A stretch of DNA of 64,000 bases from Styela clava (lineage: Eukaryota > Chordata > Ascidiacea > Stolidobranchia > Styelidae), in the NCBI RefSeq assembly GCF_964204865.1, contig NC_135250.1, positions 12,710,001 to 12,774,000 of the forward strand, given 5' to 3'. This document shows positions 20,211 to 33,800 of the stretch, piece after piece. How positions within the stretch are numbered: position 1 is the stretch's first letter; each line of letters begins with the position of its first letter. A model generated the notes under the pieces. It was not told the origin of the DNA. It was given only the letters and a program-made list of their open reading frames with translations, and made no database searches. A program made the translations under genes and the position numbers.

Positions 20211-21875
20211 TCCGAACTTTCTTCGTCACAACGTTGTGATTAAAACCATGGAAGAAAATGAGTGAAATTTTTAGTTAATGGATCTATGAAGCTGTCGATT
20301 GATTATTTCTAACCCCCACAACTATTATTAACAGAACGGTTCCACAGCTCTCCTTGAAGTGACTGGATGCACACAAGTTGTGACTCTCGATGCCAGGTCG
20401 TTGAGAATAAGTCACCTTTTATTTTCAACTGTCAATCTGGAAGTGCAGGGCGTTACGATGAGAAACCTTGATCAAAGATCCGTGCTAAAGAGCGACTAAC
20501 TTGAAACGTATATGAGGTATTCAACCACGAATACGACCAGTGAAAGGACCGAACGCTTGCAGCAACGTGGATATCGATTTCTTGCAAACTAGAGATATGA
20601 ACATAAATCATATTCATACACAACTAAGCTTATGATATTTTAATATACACGAGGTTTCGTTATTGGTAAGCCAGTCCCTATTTATTAATTCTGACGTATT
20701 TACAACCATAGCGTCGTATCTGCAGATATAAAGTTGAAAAAAATCGAGTTTCTTTCGCAACAGCCAGGCAATCCTCCGTCGATTAAGATTAATAACTATG
20801 TGACCCCCTTCACAGCGACCAAGTTATAAACCGTTAAGTCGAATTCAGTATCGTTTGCACTCAATACAAGTCTGCTGGATATCGATAGAAACGCGAAAGC
20901 CCGCCTGGGGGCCATTAACTCGCTATGTGATGTTTGCACCACTTCCTTCAGCTCTTTATTACACGCTCGTTCTTTTCTCTCTTCTCTCCTCGGCTGATAT
21001 TAATCAGTTTATTACATTCTGAGAAGAGAAAAACGCGAAAAAGCGAGATATAAAAAAGAAACACTCTTTGCTCACAATAAAGATACTAACGTCACGTTTT
21101 CGTTCCCACGCGAATGACAAAAGGATGACGAGAGAAGCTGACGAGGTTTCAGTCCTCGTTTGATCGAGTGCCGCGAAGGCTGGCTTGTGGCAGTTCGTTT
21201 GTTGGTAAAGCTTGGGGTATTTGTGAAGCAGTTGGAATAGTCGTAACCTGGTCATACGTTAGCTATTACAACTTACATTATTTAAGCTATGGTATAGCGC
21301 AGAAAAATATCATATGTTTCGATATTTAAGATACTGGCTGTTCAAAGCTCCGTGAAGTATATTACGTGTTAGTATCTAAAACAGGCAGATACATGTCTTG
21401 TGAGAGTTGAGCTTATACTTGTATATTTTCAGTTAATATTGTCTATTGAATATGACTATGAGCATACTGTCATAACGGAATTATGTGTTTTTATTTACAA
21501 AACCTTTTTTATCTTATATTCAGATGTGGTAGGTTTATTAGTCTTCACAAACTAGAATAATTACAAAGAATTAGAACCCCGCGGGATCTTGACGTGTAAA
21601 GAAGCTAAGAGAAAAAGAAACGCCGTGAACAAGTACGCAGTCTCTGTGTTGTATTGATTCAGTGACCGTAAAACAAAACGGTCTGCTTATACTATCTGCA
21701 GTCATATTTACAGCACCACCGCGTTTCGAAGTACGTGTTCTAATTAGAACACAAAGACCTTCCGCACCAACGATCGCCCTCTCTGAGCGACGTGACCTAT
21801 TTATCCGTTACGTAAGGAAATATCGCAAAGTGACACCACCATAAACCAAGTAATTGAGTTGGCTTGTCAATAAAA
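20211..21875. other. Upstream region and 5' UTR of MIDN
   Basis: No protein-coding frame is convincing. A candidate splice acceptor (TTATCTTATATTCAG, ending about 21524) precedes the segment that leads to the MIDN ATG, so an upstream non-coding exon or a trans-spliced leader is possible. No TATA or serum-response element is clear. Confidence 0.4.
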
Positions 21876-24800
21876 ATGGATTCACAAAGTCCTAGCGATG
21901 CTTCGCATGCGAATCCATCGGGACATACTCGGATAACGATAAATGTACACCCAACAACAGGGGGTCAATTCCAAATAGAAATTTCGCCTGACGAAACCGC
22001 CGAAGAGCTGCGAAGAAAAATATCAAGACGACTTCAAACTCCCAAAGAGCGATTAAAAGTTCTCTACAAAGAACAGTACGTTAATTTTGTGTGTTCTTTT
22101 TTCAAATATTTTGTGAACTTGTATTTTAAATATATCATTTAATTTTCTTACAGAGTACTGGAAGCTAAACCTTTAAGAGAATACAATGTTGTAGATGGAA
22201 GCAAAGTGACACTATTACCGTCAGTTGAAAGTGGATTTTCGGTAAGTTTCAAATTGGATTCTTGAAAATTCTCGCCACGATTTCCATTATCAATCCAAGG
22301 GATTTTCTTCGCTGTTTCTCTCACTACTATACATACCATAATTCGACGTTAGTCTGCTGTAATGTAAAAGGATAGTTTGAGTAAGTTAGATCACCGTAGC
22401 CGCAAATACGAACTCGCTTTTTCGCTTCATGTTTGGTTATTCAGTCGAAGTGTTTGCCATTCATCATATCGAGCTTCGTGAGGGTGTGACGTCACCAATT
22501 TGCAGAAACCGGCTGTTAGATACAATCGTGGAATGGCACAGACGGGCGTTTAGTGTACAGAAGCGACATGGATCTGCTTGCGTGTAAGCACTGTAGATGA
22601 TTTGATTTCGTAGTACATATCTGTCTCCAAAATTGTCGTCATTATGCCTTTGGTTAATTGGCATGGTAACGAACCAGATCCGGTCATTTCCCGTACAGTA
22701 ATTTTCGTTTAAAACGGAACCCGCCGAGGGCGTTGATGGCGCTAAATTAAACGCAGTTCAACGTTCGGATACGGTTGAGCAATAAGTCACTTCTAACATT
22801 TACTTCTGTATAATAATATATGCTTTTCAATGTTGTATCACTTCAACACAGCTAGGAACCGAACCCACTTCAGTGCTTAACAATAAAATCCGGCCGTTAA
22901 GAAAAGCATAGTATGTACATTTTTCGTATGAACTTAGAAATCTTAATTCAATGTTTTTTTTGCGTAAACTTATCACAGCAGTTGATATAGAACCGCCGTA
23001 CATTGAAATCTTCAGTAATGGAAAAAATGTGATCTACCAAGTTTAGATTACTTTTGTTTCGCGATCAAAACATTCCGTCAACTTAATAGTCTTAAAGTTA
23101 AAATACGGAAACAGTAACTTTTAGCAATGTTTCGACTGAGATTGCGCGGCCGTTAGTGATGTGTTTGTTAAAACAGTTTGCGCATTAAAATATGCACATT
23201 TAATTGTTTTTATTATTACATCATCTCTAATGCCTGCCCTGTAATTATAGAAGTTGCTCAGATGGTCATATAATAAATCCAAATGGTGTCCATGTATCCC
23301 GTTGTATCTGAAGTTTGAATATTCGATGAACACTAGTGACTAGATCACTAGACGTTTACTGTCTTTATCGGCAAAAGCCGTCTTACGAAGTTACCGTATA
23401 ACGATTTCCGCTATATATCGTTTTGTCTTGACATTTTAGTCAGCTGGTATTTCAGTTCGTTCCACATTCGTCTACACCGACACGGTTACATTTGAGATCG
23501 ATCGGTTGTATGCGATAGCAAAAAGAAAGCTGAAATTAAAAAAATACAACGTCACAATATTTTAGCCGAATTCTTACAGTTATGCATTTGGTGTTTTCCT
23601 CCGCGTATTATTGATTTGCTGTGAGCAAATCAGTCGACTCTGTGAATGAAAGTCACGCGTTTTGTCGAATCATGGTTCATGACAGAAATGCTAACGTTTT
23701 CCGATTGCTCTTCAGAACAGTAATTTCTCGGTAGGAAATAATGATTGCGAAATTCTTTGGTACGCTACATCAGCTGTTTGTGTACTAGACCAAGCGGGAA
23801 GCGAATTGTAAATCACTCAGTATAGTCCTCTCGGTATATGCTTAATTACGATATGCATGGCAGAGGTGAAGTAAAACCTAAAAGTTGTGTAAAAGTTGCG
23901 GGAGTGCTGATGCTACATTTTCAAGCAGCACAGCTGTGCTGTGTCTTATACCATTTCGGGTACGGCAAGTAGACGCTGAAGTCCGTCGTTCTTGCTTGAG
24001 AGATTTGGGTTACTTGCTCAGTTAATCAAAACATTCATCTACGTATACTTGATTGTGTCTCATTTAAATTATAATCTGGTGATATGCTAATCCGCAAACC
24101 AATTTTATTCACGATTCAATAAGGGCGGTCAATTAACAACCTTCAGAAGAACCGATGTCGTGCTGTCTACTCTGTATTTACTAATGTGTTGTGTGCATGG
24201 CCATTCATCACGTTAAAACTCGGGACTAAACCAGGCGTGTGTGACATTTTACGAGCAAGCTGTGTCTCGAACCGAAATATGCGTTTAAAATTAGAAGTCG
24301 CGTAGCCGACAGTTATTTCTATGCGACGGAGTTTAGACTTTGCGGAACATGTTTTGTGACCGTTGAATTATTGCTTAGTAGAAATCCACCCAAGCCATAT
24401 GTGAAACCTCATAGGATTTTGAAGGATATTGCCGAATATTCAGAAAGGAAAGATTTATGACCAGCTGAATGTAGTCCCTTCAGTAATTACGATAGCCCGC
24501 CAATTTTAAAACATCTTGACACTAGACATTTACCATCTTTTTGTACAAATCAATATTCATATGCTCGAAAACACTTATTGAAAACGTTTAAAAGACGCTC
24601 TGTGACGTAGTGACACGTGTATACTTTGATCTAAAAACGTACCGTAACGGCCTTATTCAATCTAGTTCAGAATTGGTGATTACAGTTGGTTGCGAATAGA
24701 TTATCTGATAATAGAGCGTGCGTGCTAAGTGATCATGGTTCTTCACAAATGTTTGCTGACACGGCCATTTACAGAAGCCATTCACAATTACTTGTCAGGG

Positions 24801-27800
24801 ATGGATGGCATGTCATGCACATTCTTCGTGGTTACTGTTTCCATACAACGATCCATATTTATTAAATTCGTTTATACCAAAGTTACATTTTGTTTTAAAT
24901 AAAAGATGACGTTACACGGGAGACAGCCAGCAAGTAAATTATTTTTAAAATTAAATGTATCTTATTACACATCCTGCAGACATATTTCTGTGCAGGTATA
25001 ATGTTGAAAATACCAACCGATGGACTTCATTAATTTTAATTATTTTTATTTTTCAGTCTACAGTCCAAGGAACTCAGCAGTCGATCATACAAGCTATAGA
25101 GAGTCTCTCCGACCCACAGGTATATTTCTCAGGCAATCTTAACGCTCATTTGCGACCAAAACCACAATCATTGATGACGTGCCATGGTTCAATTGAGCCT
25201 ATAGCCATGCGAATTGGTGTAATTATGCGGCATAGTATTTTCCCATAATGGCCGAATAAATAACAGTTCCATACACAGTTGTACAGAATCACATGAAAAA
25301 ATCTCCCAAATAAATTCATTTAACATTCATAAGCTTAGACTAAACATACTTTAAAATAATTTCGAACAATATACATGTGTAAGTGTTTTAACCATAATTG
25401 TGGTCAAGATAATTACAACAGTGTATGGCAATAAATTGTGAATTAAAAATACACGCCCTTTCCTATTCAACTGGATGAAAATTTAGCATCAAAAATTATT
25501 CTGTTAAAATTTAAAGTCATTATCAATTTGTCATGTGAGAATATTAAATTCGATTGCTATTTTTATTTTTTGATAATTTTTATTTTATGATAATTTTTAA
25601 AGTAGCTTGCTAGTGCTGCTAAAAATATAAATTATTTGTATAATATTTGTGTAACTCTTTAAGTCTTTCCGAATGGAATTAAATTTTATCGCTTAAAAGT
25701 ATCCAAGCATGTCAGATAAATTGTTTACACCTAGTGGACCGTTGTTTTTTGCCGTGTGTTTTGATGTACCGCTCGTCAGTAGTATTATCATCAACGGCCG
25801 GCTATACCTGATAAGGTTTGTTCAATTTGATACGCTGACTATCGTCCGCTCCGATTTCGATATCGCCGGAGAGAGTTCCATGCTACTAATGAATAGTATA
25901 GTCAATTACCATTTGGTTTTCCTCCCAACTTCCAACTTTTCTACTCCATACCATTTCACATGGAAAACGGACCAACTACGTGTGCAGATTCATCTGCTGT
26001 AATTTCGAAATAATGTATTTCACCATTATTGTGCTCAGCGATCGTAATACATCATTTTTTAAACCGTAACCTGGAGAACAAGCTGGTACTAAATAACTTG
26101 AAGTGGGTTTCACCAGTGCACATTGAGAATAATATTTAGATTTGACAGACCTATGCCGCTACATGACCGAGAAAATGAGAAATTAAATTTTCTTTAAAAT
26201 ACAGCAATTTCCATCCATATAGAATACTGCGAGCAAACGGAAACCGTTGCGCCACTGCCGTGGATACTTCGTTCGATGGCTTATGCGTATTCGCTATTTT
26301 CGTTCCTTCTCTCTTTCCCTCATTCATAGTCGTGACGCTCTTTTGTGCTGGCTAGTTGTGCCCCTCGTGGGAAATCGAGATTTAAACTGCCGAGGCAGAA
26401 TGACGATATTGATTCCCAGGGTTTGTTTTCAACGTAGCAACAATGTCGATACACAAGTAATTTTACAAAACAACCTTCGTTTTTAAGTTAGTCCACTTCA
26501 TGTTTATATCCAGGCGCGGATATTAACGGAGAATACTAAACTTTTCGCTAAACCCTCTGACTGGAAACAGGCCTAGTCTAGCGGATTTTATATTGGGCGA
26601 CTCGCGTAAAAGTATGCTTATTCTTAGCGGTTTCAGTGAAAAGGTACGAAACCTTTTTATAAAAAATACATTAGTCAAATGCGTTTTTTCAATCTCATGC
26701 CAGGCTTCAAAATGTTACCAACCAATTCGCTTGAATGCGCACTTTTATAATAAATTAGTCAATCAGTCTATGGATTGATTATGAAGGTTTTGAAATTTAT
26801 TCTATGAATCGTTAAGCAACATTTTTTTTTACTTTTACTTTGCGACGTCTTGGGACCATCAAAAAGCGGTTTTTTAATTTATATATTGAATCAGACACAA
26901 TGAGGAATGCATGCAAAAGATATTTTCCACTAACGCAACATCTTTTATCAGTATCCTAAGCGAACTTTGATCCCTATTGAACTTGATATCATGGCCCTAT
27001 TTCCGTGAACAACTACAGACAAAAACAGCACAAGTCAGTGTTAATCAAAATTTCTTTAAGCGTTTTGTTCAACAATACATTGTTAGTTTGTTACAATCTT
27101 TAAGAGAGGCTCAGTTCGACACACACAAGCGCGTTATAAGGTCGTATCACCTCTTTCATATATTGTTAGTAGGGCACGATATTTACTCGACATGGTTGGG
27201 CGGAATTGTTTCTCCTTCTTTTTAACACGTGACTTGCAATCGGGTTATCCTTGTACGATTGTATGTATATTCAAGGCAACCTAAAAGTACGTTCCAGGAC
27301 AGGGAAGATAAATTCACTAACTTGAAAGGACCAGTGTTTCATATTTAGTGGGAGTCGCACTGGAACGTCCCTTGTAGCATGGCGGGACATCAGCCCATCG
27401 CTCATCTTGTTGTCTAGCATGAAAGTGGATTGACTTCAATAGTATTTTGGCCAGCGAGAATAAATGACTGCGAAATCCTGTGAACAGCCAACGACTGTGA
27501 TATATGGCCCTGGGTCTCCACTGAGTCCACACTTATCTTTTCAGTGGCATTTTCCATTAATAATATTATGACAAGAAGAAAAATGATGGGTTTATTAAAT
27601 CTCTCTTTAGACTGTAAAGTGTAAAGGGTTGTCATTGAAATCATTCATGAATACTTCTACCATCGGATTAGCTGAAGTTACCAATTTAATGTCATGTTGC
27701 CAGTGTCACCCAACCCTCATGAGCAAATTGTCTTCAGACCATCTCATTCGGTTTTCGGTGAATTATTCTGGAAGTAATGGGTGACTAATCTAGATCGACC

Positions 27801-30800
27801 ATGTTTATTTCTTCTCTTAGAGTCCGTGATCATTTGTATCAATATCGCTGAATGGGCATCTGAAAACGATATTAAACCGTCATTCCACATATAAATCAAA
27901 TATTGTTATTCATTTCTTTGTTTAGGATAAAGATCCATTTCATTCCATCAGCCACATTTTTTGTTGTCCCTGAATACATATTTCTATCAGAGTTGTTCGT
28001 CAAATGCTTTATCTCAGGTCGTATTTTAATAGGGGCTGTATATGGTTATGTTCCTGTAGGCCACCATTTTTGGAACAACTGAAATAACAGGGCATCACGA
28101 AATCCCATATTAGCCTGTTATGGACTAAAATAATCGCGAAGCGCCATACAAGCTCTGTTTCATGTTACTTTTTTATTTATGCTTATTTTGACTGTAACAT
28201 GGGTAGGATCTAAATTATTTTAGATCTCAATCTGATTCATAGCAACCTACATTGCACTCATTGTTCTAGCTCTAAAAGATATGTCGCGGGGCAATTCGCT
28301 CGCTATTCGAGATAGCATTTATTTCAATAAAATCGACCTGTTTGATCACTCGCTCCCTCTCCGCGCCACTTCACCGTATCTCCCGTTTTATCGTCTCTGT
28401 TAATCATCCACTCGCCGTCACGCTCACAGAGAGGCACCAGAGCGCCCCGCTAGTTCCGGAAACCAGGCAGACTAGTCCGTCGCACGGCGTCTACCGAGTT
28501 GTGGTGACTTCGATCCAAAAGACCACTTTGCTCTACGAATCGACGGCGTCTTCGATTTGGCAGAACATACGACTCTTTCAGTCCATATTTCTCTTTCTCT
28601 ATGCAAATCAAGAAATCGGAAATCGTTGTTTTAGCTCCGTTCAAAAACCAATCAATTTTATAGGGATTTGGTTCAGCAGAGCACTGTTAACATTTTGAAC
28701 CAATGCGACTTATTTTACAACGGACGAAATTCCACTAATACATGTGTAGGCGTTTACTTGAATTGAATAGAGATGTTTTAGAAATAAATATATTTCTTAG
28801 GATTTTCCCCTCCCGAGCTCCACGACCTAGTACCAAAAGCCTCGGGCCACGTCTTTTCAAGTCAAGTAAACGAAGGATTACGGTTCGATCAGCAAGTAAA
28901 GCTGTGCGCGCTCCTATATTATATACAAGTATGAAAGAATTCCGTCACGTACTTTAGCTCTGGCGTTTACACTGGCGAGGTGTGTTGTAGACGCTGTGTG
29001 AATGAATACTTGTTATTCGACGACAGGTAGGCCTTTGTGAGAAAACGGATTGCGCTATCTGATATCTTTTCACACTGGTTGTTCACACTGGTATAAAGTA
29101 GCTCAACACCCACGAACAGATTTGTTCTGATAAGTCTTCAATGAAAGCAATTGTTGCACGACGCAGAATAACTGAAGTCAATTGGATACGATGAATATGG
29201 CATGCAGTAGTTTTGCTCTATTCCGCACTCATTTTGGCCTTATTAGAATTTATTACATAAACATTTCCAGTTTATTTAGCCATTTGTTGTTTCTCATGTA
29301 TTATGAAAACTTGTTATTGATCATTTTCTTTGTATGCGACAATTGATGGTCTTGTTCGAAACGCGATTCTTAAAATTTTGAACGACCTGTATACACTTTC
29401 TCAAATAGCCCCGAGCGCTGCTCTCTAGTCATCCGCCAATTTTCAGAGTGACGATCACTTGTTTTCGTCAATTTCACTGACTGCCGATTACCTCCTTCCA
29501 AGATATATCATATCTAGAGGCGATATTAGGAGACTCGTTCCTTTGAAGAAGGAATCAATCATCTGCTGAATCTGATTTGTTGAACTGGAAAATATTTCAA
29601 CCTTTTCGCTTGTGGCAAAAGAACTGATTAGTGACTGTTCTCTTCATCAAGATACGGCTTTGTCATATAATTTTCTCTCATTGATATGAGTTTGGATAGC
29701 ATTTCTTATATTAGCTTCTTTCACCCACATGGTCCTATCCGAGGTACGTTGATATATAATGTATATTATATCCTATTGTATGCCTAAAATGTGTGGGTGT
29801 AGGGAGGTCATTACGGGTGGACATTTCTGGCGCTACTTATCGGAGCTCCGCCGAGATGGCTTGCTATATATGAGTATCACTCGAGTAAATAGAGAGTGTG
29901 AAAAGTATGTCGAGTGATCAAGCGCTATTAACTTGGGAATTTTGGAATATAGCACCAAGATATCAAAACAGATTTGTCATTCTTATACTTGAAAGTTTCA
30001 ATTTCTTTCTTACAGTCCAAAATTCATATTAGGCTTATGTTCACGTTTGGGAAGTTCATATATCTATAGTGTGAGACAAGTTGGTATGTTTAAGACATTT
30101 GACGCTCCTCAAACGTTTTCAGAAATCGTCGTTTAGCGTATTTGACTATGTTGGCGTACGAGAGGGTAACGAGCGTCGCGTCACAGTATAACAGCGGCGC
30201 AGCCACCTTCGCTTCGCTTGGGAAAGCCAAGCCGTGACCACATCTGCTTTTTGTTGTTAACCCTTTTCGCGTTGCCTAGCTCCGCGGACGCGAATCTAAT
30301 CAGTGCACAGCCCTGGCTTTTTATAAATGCTTATAAAAAGAGTCAAACATACCATCGAGCAAACTGGCTTTTGTTTCTAGCGTGACCGCTAAAGCACAGA
30401 CGCTGGTTTATTATGAATGAGGTAAAAGCCCTTCACTTCAGTTGCCGATAGAAAGAATGCCGTACGCTGTATATAGAAAAATTCATCCTTTCGTCAAATA
30501 AACCATTCTTAGGGCACTTCGCCCATTTCACATTTTTGGGTCGGGTTTACAGCAGGATTTGGCTCCAGTCTCATAGCCGCCACCGTATTACTTCCAGTAT
30601 TATATGCGGAAGGAGGACTTATTATTATAAGTGGTCGAACAAGATAAAGTCGTCGGCTTGCTAGATCTAATCTTCACGTTGAAAATATTTAAATATATAA
30701 AAAAGATTAAAAAAATATTCAACCCAAGAGTAAGAAATTTCATGAAAAAATAATTCTAACCTGTTGACTGAAATCGCCATACGTTTGAACCACTTTTCTT

Positions 30801-33800
30801 GGGATAATGGGTTACATTTGTGCCAGAATCTAAGCGTGGGAGAATGTGGTCGCAGTTTGTTTTTATTTCGGCATACCATATCATAAACAGCCCCCGTAGC
30901 CCAAGCCAGGACTGAGCTTCAGCGTGAATAAGTATTTAGTCAGCAAAAAGTCCCATCTCACTCTTAATGAAAAAAGCAACCGTATCTTTTATTATACTGG
31001 GACACTATAAAAAAGAGAACAAGACTGGCGGTCGGTCTTATGACTCTTTTTCTTTTTTTTATCCCGCTTTCTCTTTTGTATATTTTTGTCGAGGTAATTT
31101 GGTGAGCATGAATTATGTAGACGCTGGGCTATTGGAAGTGCACTGTAGGTTCAAAATAACAGGTGAAAACTACCGTGAATGAATAAAAATTTTCATAGGG
31201 TAGTGTCGGATGCTTTATGGAGAGTTTTTTGTTAATGCTACGACTAGCATAAAACCGGAATTGTTTACTGAGCATTCGGTAAATTTGCGCGGCGTTAACA
31301 TTCTTTATGGAGGTTGTTAAGTTACCTTGTGTCGCGCACTTAGATAAAGCGTGACTCACCACTCCAATTTATTTGGCAAAGATTGTGAAACGTACAGCTT
31401 TTTGAAGTTCTCAAATTCTAAGTTATAAATTACAGCGAGACCGATTTATTAAAATTACGCAATTTTGTCTGTGAATCTTGTATGGCCATGCTCTGTCAAA
31501 CAAAGAGCGTGATTTCACAATTTTGAATAAATATTTTCTTATATGAGTCACCCTGTTTGAAAACGAGATATCTAATTCCACAATAACGACTTTATACGAT
31601 GCTGGCTCTCATATATTTACAAATTTGTAGAATAGAGTGGAAATATTCTAACACTTTATGGATATCTTCGCAAATGCGTGCCTTATCCGTGGTTTACCCT
31701 TCATTCCCGGTCGGGAAATTGATTGATATTCAACTCCCTTGTAGGGAATGGTATTGTCTGGATCTTTTTAACGGAGGAAATTTAATAAATTCGTCTTATC
31801 CTTCCTTGACAGATCGACGATTTCCTTTCCGGTCGACTTCCGCTTACGTTAGCTTTACGCGTCGGTGATCACATGATGTTTGTTCAACTTCAGCTGGAAC
31901 AGTCACAAGTCAACTCACAAAACGCAGGTGAAATTTGATTTACTTTGATTTGTTAACAGGTATATTTCCAGTAACTTGAAATAGCTGTAATTAGTAAATA
32001 ACATGGCGACTACTAAAGTGTGTCAAATTCTTGAATTTCGCATTTTCAAATATAAAGGGCAGTTATAAATTCTGTTAGGACAATAAAACCGATAAACTGT
32101 ACTGTTCCTGATTGGGTTTTTAATGAAATTCTTATTTTCAGACAATCGACCTTCTCGATCGCATTCTTCTATACCGATCAGTCAACTCCGGCATTCCTCT
32201 TCGACTTGTATATCTCCCAGGTAAGTTGTATGCTATGAAAACAAAATTTAAAATTTAGTTTTGCATTAAACCATTCCAAGTCTTAATTATTAGTTGTGAA
32301 ACTACATAATAAACCTTTCAATTTATTTATACAACGCAGAATGCTTTATTTGACATTAATTTTAAACGGATTATTATTCTATTTTTTTTTTCTAGGTTAT
32401 TCACAGGTGTACCCAGCGAGCCAGCTTCCTCACTCGGTGCCACATCTTTGCTACCAAAGTCTCCAATTGATTTAAACAAGGCGAAAATTTTATCCCCTTC
32501 AGGGACGCCTGTAAACCCTGTAATGGGTCAACCAATAACTACTGGACCATCTCCAAAAATACCAAAACTTTCAGCCAAAAGCGATGTTAGTAAAGAGAGT
32601 GAGTATGTACAAGAGGGGCCTGATGTAACTGGGATCGTTCATAAATCTGAACGTTTTCAGCACCATCATCCGCATTCTGCACCATCCTCGCCAGAAGAGT
32701 TACCATATGCCTTTCTGGATCCCCGATTTGACAGTTTGCAACAGATTACACATCACTACAATCAACTCGCTTCTCAGCTCAATCATCACACACAAAGTGG
32801 AGCCAACCATCTACGTCGGCTGGTCACCGCATGCTCTTCTCTTGAACAAGTTGTGGCAATCCCTCCACCGGGCATGGAGCACCTAAAAGTGCCCACAATT
32901 CCCGAACATAACCGAAAATCCTCTCGAAAGCGGCCTTCGTCAATGCTATCTCCAACGGAACTCTCTCCGCCTCCTTCGTCCTCACAGAGAACTCCATACC
33001 CTGAAAATGTTGGACATGCACTTCCAACGGTAATCCAAAACGCGCTATTGCGCCAACATTCTCACTTGAATGGTTTTGCGCCATCCCATGCTGCCTCATT
33101 ATTATCGTCCGCGTACGCTGAATATCGAGCTTCGTACCGTCCCGAATCACCTCGTGACAGCGTTTCTTGTCCGTCTGGGTCATCTTCCCAGGCCAGCACT
33201 ACACCTGCAGAAATTAAACTTAAACATCCTATCACGTCCACAATGCTACAGACGTCTTCTTCTGGTAGTAAAGGTTGCGGAACCAGCAGACACCCCAGCA
33301 GGTCGGAAAGAAGTCACCGAAGAGCATCAACGAGTGGAAGGATGACATCGGGCTCTTTATCTCATCATTCCTCGGGAATATCAGGTGGGAATTGTTCAAT
33401 TTAGCGTAAGAACTATTAGGATTTCACGGCTAAATATATTGTAATTCATCTGGTACACAGATATTGTGTTTTTCTGAATGAAGGTTTTCCTGAAAAAGCA
33501 CTGACTAGCACTCACCTCGGGATAGAAAATTTTAATATCTTTATTATCTATACCTTTTTTTGCAAATGATTATATTAATAAATTCGTATATTTAGGAGCT
33601 AGAGTTGCTCGACAGATGCAACGTTTGAGACGTCTTTGTGGATCACACCAACAATGTGTAGCCTATAGCAATCGCGAATTAGCGACAGAAATTTCTTCTA
33701 TTGTTCACATGGCAAGACACTCGCATCATCATTCAAGATCTGAAGGATCAACTCACAGAAAGAGCCACAAGGCAAGTTTCTAAAAGATGAGTGAATGATT

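Noticed and set aside
25709-26002. 97-codon frame in MIDN intron 3
   Set aside because: No homology, no splice context, and composition like the intron around it.
28342-28698. 118-codon plus-strand frame inside MIDN intron 3
   Set aside because: No family resemblance, an overlapping open frame on the opposite strand and local G/C richness explain the openness. No splice phase would join it to MIDN.
32824-33183. 119-codon minus-strand frame and 33070-33345 plus frame
   Set aside because: Both overlap MIDN exon 6 in other frames. Exon 6 has a consistent frame and phase with its neighbours, so these are shadows.
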